Below are positions 21,812-32,111 of a stretch of 64,000 bases of DNA, one piece after another (positions within the stretch are counted from its first letter, which is position 1; each line of letters opens with the position of its first letter). Source of the stretch: Mytilinidion resinicola. Lineage: Eukaryota; Ascomycota; Dothideomycetes; Mytilinidiales; Mytilinidiaceae. A program made the position numbers and the translations under genes. The DNA lies in NCBI RefSeq assembly GCF_010093595.1, contig NW_022985445.1, positions 496,001-560,000 of the forward strand, written 5' to 3'. The notes under the pieces were generated by a model. The model was not told where the DNA came from. It saw nothing but the letters and a program-made list of their open reading frames with translations, and searched no databases.

Positions 21812-24800
21812 ATGGCGTACGATCAACACTCACAATACCAGCCGCCTCCGCGACAGTACTATAATCAAGGACCTCCGCAAGGTCTCCCACAAGGACAACA
21901 GCCCGCGGGCTACGGCAATCAGAATGACCAGTATAATGGCTATGACCAGGGACAGGACGCCGGTTGGGATGATGGATATCAGCAAGGCTACGCGGACCCG
22001 AGACAGGCGCAAGGCTGGGGGAATGGGAACATGGCAGGCCAGCGGCCTCCTCCGCAGCATCAGCAATATCAGGGTGGCTACGGAGACGTGAATGGACATA
22101 CGGGACGGCCGCCTCCGCAGAACCAAGCTTACGGGGCTCCTCAAGGGCATCCACAGCAAAGAATGCCGCCCCCACGAGATCCCTATGGACCAGGACAAGC
22201 GTATAGTGAGCCTCAGTATCAGGAACAGGGCCGAGGATACGATCAGAGAGGAGGGCGACCGGCTGAGCCCAGTCGCCCCATGAATGGCGGCATGCAAAGA
22301 GGCGATTCTGGCGGAAGGGGCAATGGGCGGGCACACATGGTGGATCCGGGCCATCAACAACCAAGAGGACCCGGTATGACCTTTGAGATACTTCAAATAT
22401 ACACAGACTAAGACAGTACTGACTCAATTCAAAGCCAAACAGAGAATACTTCAGTCTCCGACCTCTCCTGTAACCATGAGCCAGGACAACCCCTTTCCTT
22501 CTTTCCCCACGACCAAGCCGAAGTCAAAGCCCACGACTGGATCCATGGACGAGGCTATGTCGTTAATGAACGTTAATGATCATGATCATCCAGATAATCA
22601 CCAAGGCCGCCCGCCTACAAGAGGAAGGGGTCAAGGTCGTTCAGGCCCGGCGCCTCGTGGCCCTCCACAGGAACATGCACATCGGAATCCACCGCCGGGG
22701 AGAGGGCGGGGTTATGGACCGCCAGATAACTATGGTGAAGACCCGAGACAGTTTCAAGGAAGCGGACGAGGCCAGCCGCTTCAGCATCAGAAACACATGC
22801 AACAAGCACCATCGCCAATGCATGTGGAAGGCGCTCGCCCGCCGCCTCAGAGGCGTGGCCATGAAGATTTCAATCCTCCTCCAATTTCGCCAATGCAACA
22901 AGGGTTTGGTCCCAACACGCAGCGCGCGATGACTTTACCTCAAGAACTTCCAAGGCCGAATAAGCAGAACTCTCAGCGATCACTAGAACCTCAGTGGGCT
23001 GAACCCGGTCCTACAGCAGGATACCACGGCCCTGAGTCCCCAAGCTACATCCCTCCCCCTCGGCCAGCCACGGCTTCGGGAGTCAGCCATCATGGCAGCA
23101 ATGGGTCCAATCATCACCCCGTTCACCAACTAGATAGTCGGCCAATACAGCCAAATCCTCCGCCTTTACCGCAACAGCAGTATCAGCAGGAAGGACGTCA
23201 AAGCCTCGAAGATCTATATGACGATTACTATGGCGCAGCTGAACCTTCTCATAGTCGGCATGGGAGCAAAAAGGATTCCGCAATGGAGGGAGATATGCCG
23301 AATTTCGACGCAATCCCACACACGAACGGGGCTGGACATCGTCGAGGGGACTCGATTGATCATCACCTTCAATCTACTCCAATATCTCAGCCATATTCAG
23401 GCCACCAAGCACCACAAGCTAACAACTTTTATCAGCAGGCTCAGCAGAGCCGTTCTCAACCTAATTTACACGAAAAGGAGGCCGAGGGGTTCGTTTTTGA
23501 AATGCCTGGGGACATTCCTGCGGTTCCAATCGTTCCGTCGGTCCAACGAACGGGGTCAACACCTGCTGGTCAAAACGGATATCAGGGTAACCCTCGCGCT
23601 CGTGGACCACCACAAATGCAAGGTGGGCCACCTGGAAATATGGGTGGGAGAGGCCAGCCGGCGCCAATGTATGGACCGGGACAGCCCAATCAACCACCAC
23701 AAGACTACGCGATGAACGACCCCAGATATCAGCGGCAGGGTCAACCACCGTTGAACCGCAACTTTTCGGCGCAGAGTCAATGGTCTGATCCCGGCCCTGC
23801 AGGTATGGCGAGAGGAGGACCTCCACAGATTGGCGGTATGCCTATGCAGCGTCCATCGGGAGGTCCTCCGGGAGACCAGTATGGAGGAGGTCCAGTTGGG
23901 ATGGCCGGTGGGCCAATGAACCAAAGGCAAAACATGCCCCCAAGTCGTCGTAGCAATCCAGATGCGTTGCCATCACACCCCATGCCCGTGCGCCCTGGGC
24001 TGATGGACCAACCTCACAACTCATCTCCTCAGTCAAGCAAACCACCTGCTAAACCTCCTCCAGTCCGACAATACAACAACGATTTGTCTCCTGGAGCGCA
24101 GAACGGAGCCCCACAGACTTCGGCCATGCCTCCCCTGCAAAAACGGGCATCAGCTCCTCACCCTGTAACCTTTGACGAGCTGAATAGGCTTCGAAACACG
24201 TTCAAGCTTGCCGAGAAAGACCATAAGACCGGACTTCTCCTTGCGAAGAAACTTGTCGAGGCAGCTGCTGTTCTTTCTGATGAAGGAGGCCGCGCGGATA
24301 CCCGCACTCGCAATAAGAATCGTGAGAAATTCGTCATGGAAGCGCATAAGATCGTCAAAAAGCTCGTTAACGCTGGTTATCCAGAGGCGATGTTCTATCT
24401 TGCTGACTGCTACGGGCAAGGCTCCCTGGGGCTCGAAGTTGACCCCAAAGAGGCCTTCACGTTGTATCAGTCGGCTGCCAAAGCTGGCCATGCTGCTAGC
24501 GCGTACCGCACCGCTGTCTGCTGCGAGATGGGCAACGAGGATGGCGGCGGCACGCGGAAAGATCCGCTCAAGGCTGTGCAGTGGTACAAACGTGCTGCAG
24601 CGCTGGGCGACACGGCTGCTATGTACAAGGTTGGCATGATCCTGCTCAAAGGCTTGCTGGGGCAGCAGAAGAATCTCGGCGAGGCTATCAACATGCTCAA
24701 GCGTGCTGCAGAACGCGCAGATGAAGACAACCCGCACGCGCTGCACGAACTTGGTCTGCTCTATGAAGCGCAGACCGGCAATGAGCGCATCATCCGAGAT

Positions 24801-25399
24801 GAACCATACGCGCTGAGCCTATTCAGACAATCTGCCGAACTCGGGTACAAGTTCAGCCAGTTCCGAATCGCACAGTCGTACGAATTCGGATTGCTGGGTT
24901 GCCCGGTCGATCATCGCATGTCGATTGCGTGGTATTCGCGCGCAGCGGCACAAGAGGAGCACCAGAGCGAACTGGCGCTCTCCGGGTGGTATTTGACTGG
25001 CAGTCCTGGCATCCTGGAGCAGAGCGATACTGAGGCGTACCTTTGGGCTCGTAAGGCAGCTTGTGCTGAACCGCCGCTTGGGAAGGCTCTGTTTGCCATG
25101 GGCTATTATACCGAGGTTGGAATTGGGTGTCCGAGGAGTTTGGAGGAGGCAAAGAGGTGGTACGGGCGTGCAGCGGGTGAGTGCCTCCTTCTCTTGGTGC
25201 CTGTGCAAGCAATTCGTTCACGCATGCGTGCTCTGACTTGATCTACTTTTGTTAACTTACATCAGCATACAAATTCCCCAAAGCCCAAGAGCGGCTAGAC
25301 GAGCTCAAGCGCGGCGGAGCGAAGGCACAGCGCAGTCGAGAAAGGCTAAGCAGAAGCAACCAGAAGCAACATGAGGCCGACAATTGCGTTGTCATGTAG
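21812..25399 (+). CDS. skt5: SKT5/CHS4-like chitin synthase regulator
   Basis: Three exons, 21812-22373, 22435-25176 and 25266-25399, encode about 1145 residues. The first ~770 residues are disordered, rich in Pro, Gln and Gly (PPPQ, GYGDV, RGPP repeats). From about 830 to 1105 come some seven Sel1-type repeats, starting EAMFYLADCYGQG and including AVQWYKRAAALGDTAAMYKV and AYLWARKAACAEPPLGKALF. The third exon adds a charged tail ending NCVVM, a CAAX box for prenylation; without that exon the protein would end wrongly inside the intron. S. cerevisiae Chs4/Skt5 has the same Sel1 repeats and a prenylated CAAX end; it activates chitin synthase III and links it to septins at the bud neck. The same role at septa or tips is inferred here. 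Confidence 0.9.
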
Positions 25400-26084
25400 T
25401 TGACGCCTCATGTTAGCATCACTGCCGAGCCTTCTGGCGAAACCTGCTGGATTTATCGAAGTCCTGTTTGCTATAGAGGAGTTCAGAGCGATGCATATGA
25501 TCATCGCTGTCAAGAGGAGGAACAACAACCGTCTGTGTGGTATGCATGATTACGGCATCTGCATATTTGGGAAAACCTGGGCGTTTCTGGGTAACGAGAT
25601 GAACAGGGTCCAGGATTATGGGGCATGTATACCACTTTGTTTTCGATTTTATGAGATACTTTCCCAATATCTTCTTAGCAGCATCCGAGTTTTTGACAGG
25701 TGCTATGTTTGATGACGTTGCATTAAGATCGAGCATGCGACTATTTGGTCTAGATTCTTGATAGCGGACTGGCTCCCGTTTATACTCCTCGCTCTTAGGC
25801 TATTCCGCCAGCTGAAGTCACGGTGCGAGGGATGTAACCTCTGAAAATTGGTGTAAAGCTAGGTAATGGGGCGATAGACAAGGCAAGTGATGCTGATTCG
25901 GGACACGTATTGAACGAGACTGACCCGTGGTGTAGAGATCGGACTGGCTCCAATTCATACTTCTCAACACTGAACTGTTCCCTGCCCCTGATTCGGCTTC
26001 TTAGGTAAGTGATATCCTAAGCCAGTTACTTCTATTGAGGAAAGAGAAACTACACAGAGCAGACGTAAAGTGGCATGCTACGCG
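25400..26084. other. Intergenic, diverged short repeat
   Basis: 3' flank of SKT5. The sequence around GCGGACTGGCTCC and the following ~25 bases at about 25763 recurs, diverged, near 25940 (TCGGACTGGCTCC). No gene seen. Confidence 0.45.
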
Positions 26085-26605
26085 GACTCCAGCCTCCCGT
26101 GTCCTTTCAAGAGCCCCCTCCAACTCGACGACGCGTCGGAATTTTGACTCGAAAGGTTCCTCAAAAACACTACTTCGCTGTCGGAGGCACGTCCCGGTGT
26201 CAAATTCGAGCTAACATGCGTGATCGTTGAGCTATCCATTCAAACGATAAACAGCAACGGAAAGACTTAAGCAACCTGCTTCCCGGCGGCGGCAAAACAA
26301 AGTTGCGACTCTCCTCATCCGGCAACTCTTGGCAAGCCGCGAGGGCTTCAAAAAGTGTGGAGTCCTGCAACCCCCCCTCTAACTCCACCACTTGGACCAA
26401 CAATTGCTCCAAAAGCTCTTCAAAAATACTATCGAGCCGTGCGAGTTACATCCCGGTGTCAAATTTGTGCTAGCTTGCGTGGTTGGTGAGCTACTTGTAA
26501 AGAGGGCCTAAAGACGGCGGGAGGCTCGAAAATCCTACTTCGCGGCGGCGGCGAAACAAAGTTGCGAATCTGGGGCCGTCCGCCGGCGGCGGCAATACGA
26601 TAGTG
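26085..26605. repeat. Direct duplication, 260-base period
   Basis: Two adjacent diverged copies: CCCGGTGTCAAATT occurs at about 26191 and 26451, and GGCGGCAAAACAAAGTTGCGA at about 26286 recurs as a one-base variant at about 26546. Each unit also contains a TCAAAAA-ACTA segment upstream of the CCCGGTGTC box. No intact coding frame runs through both copies. Confidence 0.75.
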
Positions 26606-26639
26606 CGAGAAGAGAAATTGTCGGGGTTTCGAGCCTACC

Positions 26640-26900
26640 GCATCCTTTCAACAAATAGCTCCACAACCACGCAAGCTAGCACAAATTTGACACCGAGACG
26701 TGAATCGCACGGTTGAGTAGTATTTTTGAGGTGCTTTTCAAGAGGTGGGTACTTCGAGTCGTTGACATAGAGGTGGGTATGCAGGACTCCACACTTTTTG
26801 AAGCCCTCGCGGCTTGCCAAGAGTTGCCGGAAGAGGAGGTTCGCAACTTTGTTCTGCCGCCGTCGAGGAGGGGATATTCGCGGTTTCAACGTCTGTGAGA
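26640..26900. repeat. Inverted third copy of the 260-base repeat
   Basis: The reverse complement carries the same landmarks: GTGTCAAATTTGTGCTAGCT, TCAAAAATACTACT and GGCAACTCTTGGCAAGCCGC followed by GAGGGCTTCAAAAAGTGTGG. It faces the two copies at 26085-26605, making a large imperfect palindrome. The two arms encode a shared short peptide (DSTLFEALAACQELP) in opposite strands, which probably reflects the repeat and not a gene. Confidence 0.7.
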
Positions 26901-26904
26901 ACTT

Positions 26905-27480
26905 GATTCTCGCGGTTCGATTGGGGACTTTAAGTAACAAAAGAGGAGGAAGTCTCCGCGGGGGTGCTCCAAGTGTGTTCCGAATTGCTTTCGACGACGA
27001 CCTGATTCTGAGTCTATTACTTCGGTGGTAAGTACTACTTACACTGTGTGCACGCCGCATAGACCTACGCGTCTAGCAAAACAAATCTCACGCGGTTCGA
27101 TTGGTGACTCTAAGCAACAAAAGAGGACGAAGCCTTTGCGAAGGTGGTCTGACTGGCTTTCGATACGCTGTTGACGACGACCCGAGTCCGAGTCCGTTAC
27201 TTCGGTATTGAAAAGTGAATACGACAGGTGCACGCGGCGTGGACCTCCGCGTCCAACAAAAAAGAATCTACGCAGTTGATTTCGTAACTGCAAGCAACAA
27301 AAGACGCACAGAGGTGCCTCCCCGTCCTATCACTAACCTAGTGTTGCTGACTCGACTTCAGATTTCCCCCAGCAGACCATGTAAATACTACACGATGCTT
27401 GCACTGGATGCCCTTCGCGTATCCTTCGCGTCTAATAACAGACGTCGTTTGCGATTGGATTCATAAGATTTCGTACAATT
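26905..27480. repeat. Diverged tandem repeat, about 178-base period
   Basis: The motif GCGGTTCGATTGG followed by GACTxTAAGxAACAAAAGA is found at about 26917 and 27092, more diverged at about 27272 (GCAGTTGATTTCG ... AAGCAACAAAAGA), with a remnant at about 27450. Each is preceded by a CGCGTCYARCAAAA-like box. At least three units are readable; they grow less similar towards the CRY-DASH gene. Confidence 0.65.
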
Positions 27481-27630
27481 ACGCACAATACGTCGAAACT
27501 AAGATTCGAATTCGAAGAACGCCAGACACGGTTGTAGCTATTGTGAGTAGACAGGGTATTCCATTCTTATCCTAATGAAAGCTAACGCTGGATCCCAAAT
27601 ACAGGCCACTTCCTCCATACAATGAATTAC

Positions 27631-29763
27631 TTAGTACGTTCCTCCGACCCGCGCCGCCCTGTCCATATCACCGAGTCGTCTTGCCCCTTGACCCTTACTG
27701 CGTCCTCGATAGCTACCGCCTCGTCCCCGACTTCGTGAGCTTCCACCATCCGAGCCTCTTGACTTGGTAACGGAGAAGGGTATCCGAATCAGAGGGTGCT
27801 CGACGCTCTCGACCCCGGTCAACCCCAACCTCTCCTTTTCCACTGAATCTAGCCTCCATGCTTGGAATAGACCCATCAACTTCTCAACCTCCACATGCCC
27901 CTTCTCCTCTTCCCCCAAGTCAACGTCCCTCAGCTCTCTCACCCACGCTTTGACATATTCTCCCTGCGCGTCATAATCCAGCGCCTGCTTCACGGGATTA
28001 AACACCCTCCCTTGCCTCGGATCATTCCCCACGCCCGCAACATACTGCCAATTCCCCCAGTTATTCGCCATGTCATAGTCAATCAGCATACTCTCATACC
28101 ACTCGGCCCCCAACCTCCAATCGATCCCCAAATGGCTCGCCAGAAAGCTCGCCACATTCTGCCGCGCGCGATTCGACGTATACCCGGTCAAAAACAGCTC
28201 GCGCTGCGACGCATCAATCAGCCCGATGCCCGTCGTCCCGCTCAGAAACCGCAGCAGCGCCTCGCGCGTCTTCGCCGGGTCGTCCCCCAGCCCGCTGCTG
28301 CGGTCGACGTACTTCCACCGCTTCGGCGGCTGCGGCGAGTTGTTGTCGTCGGCGGCGTTGCTGCTCTCCGCACCCTCAGCGCCGCGAAACCCATCGATGT
28401 CGAACAAGCTCCTCTTGAACTTGCGCGCGCACAGCCGCATGTAGTCGCGCCAGAGCAGCTCGAAGCGGATGGCGGCGGTGCCCTCGTTCTCGCCGCGCCC
28501 GTAGCCCGCGACGCCGAAGCCGTCGGCGCCCGTCCCCGCCTCGAAGTCGACCATGGCCCAGTGCACCTGGCGCGCCGTCAGGCAGCCGTAGGCCAGGTAT
28601 GCCGACAGCTTGGTGCTGAAGTCTAGCCCGAGCATCCCGTTGCGCGTGCTCTTGTAGGCCGTCATGGCGCCGCTGGAGGCGAGGTGCGTGAGGCGTTGGT
28701 GCGCGGCGCGCTCGCCGCCGAGGAAGGGGTGCGCGCTCGTGGTTTGCGGGGGCCATTGGGGTGGGGTGGGGAGGCCGAGGGTTGGGTCGGCTTCGAGAGG
28801 GGCGAGGAGCGCGGATTTGAGGGTGGTGAGGGTGGTGGGGATGGAGAAGGGGGGTTGCTGGGGGGGAAGAGTGTCGGGGAGGGGCGGGAGGCGGGTGGGT
28901 GTTGGGAGGACTGGGCGTGGGCGGGATGATAGGGGTTCTAGGGATTTGCGGTAGGTGGTGTAGACGTTGGGGAGGTCTGAGATATTGGTGAAGAGTTGGT
29001 CGCGGCTGTTCATTGGTTAGTGTTCATGAAAGGGTAGGAGAGAGATTGAAAGGGGCACAACTTACTCGTCCACATAGTACTTCTCATCTTTCCAGATCCG
29101 AAAGTCGATCCCCTCGTCTTCAGCAACACGCCTGACATCTCTCTCTTCTCTCGCCTCTTCAGTCCCTTCTTCTCCCGTCATCCAAATTCCCACTACCTTC
29201 CCATTAACCTCCCCTTGACGTTGTTGGGAGTACCACGAGACAATGTTGTCAACAATATCTCCCATTAGGCCGACTCTCGTCACAACACTAGACTCACAGC
29301 CCAGCCTCTCAAGCTTCCCTTTCAAGTCCCACACGGATTCCGCAATGAACTTCGCTCGATGAGGCCCCGTGCGCCAGAATCCACCCACTTCGCTCCTCGC
29401 TTCCGGATACGGACTTTTCGCCTTTGAAGTTCCGGAGTCATCTTCGGAAATGAAGCCAGAGACTTCAATCTGGTTGGCTGGAAAGACATACAACGGCAGC
29501 AAATGCGTCACGCCCAGCTTTTCCGCAAGCGCAGGCCCGGATGCCTCATATGCTTTTTGATGTCGCGCACTAGTGGGCGGCTTTGGCGGCGAGGGTGAGT
29601 GGCAAATGGGCGGTGATGGTGGGTCTAATGAGGCGGTAGTCTTGTATGCTGATGATCTTGAGATTCGGGAGAGGTCGTGGAATATTGGGTTATCGGCCAG
29701 TCGAAGGTCGTGCCGGAGGAGGTATATCAGGATACGTGGGGTAGGTGTTGGGGTGGCCGGCAT
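27631..29763 (-). CDS. cry-DASH: Cryptochrome DASH photolyase
   Basis: Two exons, 29763-29066 and 29005-27631 (60-base intron), encode 690 residues. The N-terminal photolyase domain begins LIYLLRHDLRLADNPIFHDL. The FAD-binding part has FELLWRDYMRLCARKF, TGYTSNRARQNVASFLASHL and the strongly conserved DYDMANNWGNWQYVAGVGND. These mark the CRY-DASH branch, which repairs cyclobutane dimers mainly in single-stranded DNA and in some fungi takes part in blue-light signalling. After the fold (about residue 630) comes an arginine/glycine/serine-rich tail with RGRGGSYRGRSKGQG, resembling an RGG nucleic-acid-binding box. The region around residues 65-75 is a proline-rich insertion. Codons in the core are unusually GC-rich compared with both ends. 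Confidence 0.93.
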
Positions 29764-30099
29764 GTCCCTGGTTACGACTGGGATGTTCGATGCTGATTGA
29801 ACGTATAGGTGTGAGGGATGTCAGTTCAACACCATGGACTGACGGCTGGTTTAACCCAGATAGCAAGCCGGAGATGCGAAGATGGTGCTGGCAGATTGTG
29901 CGTAATGACGGTTGAAGAAAGTGGCATGCAGTACGTAACAAAGAAAATGTCAAGGTTCTGTCGATGGCTCGAGGATAGACGATGTCACGACTGTAGGGAC
30001 TTTCCCGAGGAAAGCTAAGCTGGCATCGAGACTAACGACTGTCTCGGGAATCTGGGAGGAAGAGAAAGGGAGAAGGTTGTGATGAGCAGGCCGCCGGCC

Positions 30100-30428
30100 T
30101 TAATAGAACCACGGCTCTGCTGCCAAGGGGTCCTCGTCTGTCACCCACGTCGTATCGCCAATCTCAGGTGGAGAGTGCCATGGAGAGTGCCGCGACTCTC
30201 CACTCCCACCACGTTCCCCGGAATCAACTGCGTCAGACTCGTACTCTTTCCGTACCAAGCACGCTAAGATGTCCACCATCGTGAACTCGCGTCCACCCGG
30301 TCCCCCAATCCCCAGGGTCAGTAGCGGCAGTCCACGATCTGACCCACCAGCTCGATCCCAGAGCAGACGCCCCACGCGCCTGGATCGGTGCAACGCACAT
30401 CGATGTTGATCTCAGGACCCGATATGGT
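30100..30428 (-). pseudogene. Frame-split relic of an unrecognised protein
   Basis: After an acceptor-like CTGAC...GATTAG at 30429, one frame reads ISGPEINIDVRCTDPGAWGV, then CSGIELVGQIVDCRY and a stop near 30316. A second frame takes over at the same place and reads LTLGIGGPGGREFTMVDILA, then an acidic stretch ending DEDPLAAEPWFY at a stop at 30100. Each half looks protein-like, with even use of residues and no low complexity, but they are in different frames with no GT-AG intron between them. This fits one single-base lesion in an old gene, or chance. I do not recognise the family, and upstream exons were not found. Confidence 0.25.
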
Positions 30429-31375
30429 CTAATCACGTCGCGTCAGTGCGAGAGACGGGAGCAGGATCGCAGGCGCAGGTGCGTTAATCGCTCGCCAGCG
30501 CGTCGAACCACAGACACCAGACAGGGGTTTCGCGATCGGATTCATTTTGAGATTCAGATCGCGCGCCGTGGCGGGGGCTCATGCATGCGTAGTGTATTAA
30601 GCAGGGGGTCAGCAAAGCTGCAAAAACTGTCTACTGACTAGTTAGTATCGTGCGTTGGCTGGCGACTCGCGAACTCGGACTTCAGTGGCCATCTGCCACA
30701 TCGGCTTGGCCGAGGAGCCCACCCGGCATGGCTAGCTGAGAGCTTGCGTTGCCGGCTTTTTTGGCCCTGAGTCTGAATTAGATCGGGAAGGGGGGGGAAC
30801 GCGCCAATTTTAGGAAGCCGTCAGCCAGCCTGCTCGATGGTGGATTAGCTGAATCTCTCTGCTTTGCGCCTGATGCAGTGCGCCGACAGCGACGAAACCG
30901 CCGGCCTCACACCCGCAGAGCGCTTGCTGGCTGGGTGGACAGCACAAAGCTCGTTTGCATTGATGTCAATTATCTCCACGCCGCAGCACTGGTTTCTGTC
31001 CAATACTTAAGGAGTGCAGGCAAGTGGTAGAACAGGTAGATTCGTACGGAAGCTGGAATGGGCAATATTTTGAAGTGTGTTCAGGGCCCGGTTCGCCTCA
31101 GAAACTGTGGCCGGCCCGTCGTGCGGCTGGTGGAAATACGGGCCGCATGGATGAGGGTTCTAGAGTCCGATCTGGGTCTCGATCTCTGCGTGCTGCCAGG
31201 TGCCCGCCGATCGGAGACCAGAGATACGCGAGAACCCACGGACATGGGCTGGGGTCCAACCACAGTTGTACACCAGTGCTCTTCTTGCGCAATCATTTAG
31301 AATCGGCCTTTCTGGAAAATGCGGAGTGAGCGCTTGTGCTGTAGATTGGTGTTAGTCCTGCCCGCGTGCCGTCAT

Positions 31376-31417
31376 GACGGCGGTGAGAAGGACGGCGGTG
31401 AGAAGGACGGCGGCGAT
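31376..31417. repeat. 15-base tandem repeat, nearly three units
   Basis: GACGGCGGTGAGAAG at 31376-31390 and 31391-31405, then a partial third unit. No coding frame around it is credible. Confidence 0.8.
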
Positions 31418-32111
31418 GCTTGGCATTCTTCAAAGAGGTGGTGAGAGATGATCGTCTCCTCGAGCTGTGGCATGGAGCCGGAGTGTTAGATCCGAACACG
31501 GGACGCGCCCACGATTAGAGGTAGAGATCAATATCGACTGGTACCATCCGAGACACCTCATCGAGGGGAAACGCTGATTGCAGGGACAGGGACGAGATGC
31601 ACGCAAGACCTGTCTAATAGAACAGATCCCTCATCCCGGCCTGCAAACGCAGAGAGCCGGTGTCACATTCCGTGGGCACCTTTTGCGCCTCCCGTTTGAA
31701 GACTGCATTGTGCCATTGATCCTAAAGTTAATTTTGTTTTTTTGGTCCCATGGAACTACAGGTCGTCCGGCTTTTGATTCATCCTCCAAGACGGAAAATC
31801 CCACAGCAGCCCCCCCACGATACCACTCACGATACCGCATTCGCATCCGCATGACCAATTTCCGCCCGCAGAGTCACCGAGACGGGTACTTTGAACTGCA
31901 CACCGGTGCTCAACTACAGCGGCGTGACGTCGACAGATTCAAGGGAGCATGCGCTAAGCTGCCGGACACCAGATCTTTGCCGACATTAAGGATAGTTTGT
32001 AAGGTGCATTAGACATGAAGCATAATAGCATCTTTTTGCAACCCCCAGGCATCCCTTAGGCCCGCACATGCGCCTCGTGGACGGCTCACAGCTGCATGGA
32101 TTGCACAGCAA

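Larger units (their letters stand above)
29764..32111. other. 2.3-kb intergenic region with one relic
   Basis: No intact gene found. It includes a frame-split coding relic (30100-30428), a 15-base tandem repeat (31376-31417) and short spurious frames. The part upstream of 29763 should hold the CRY-DASH promoter. Confidence 0.5.

Noticed and set aside
26200..26898. Two short proteins sharing DSTLFEALAACQELP on opposite strands
   Set aside because: They are the two arms of the inverted repeat; neither frame is long or has a gene-like context.
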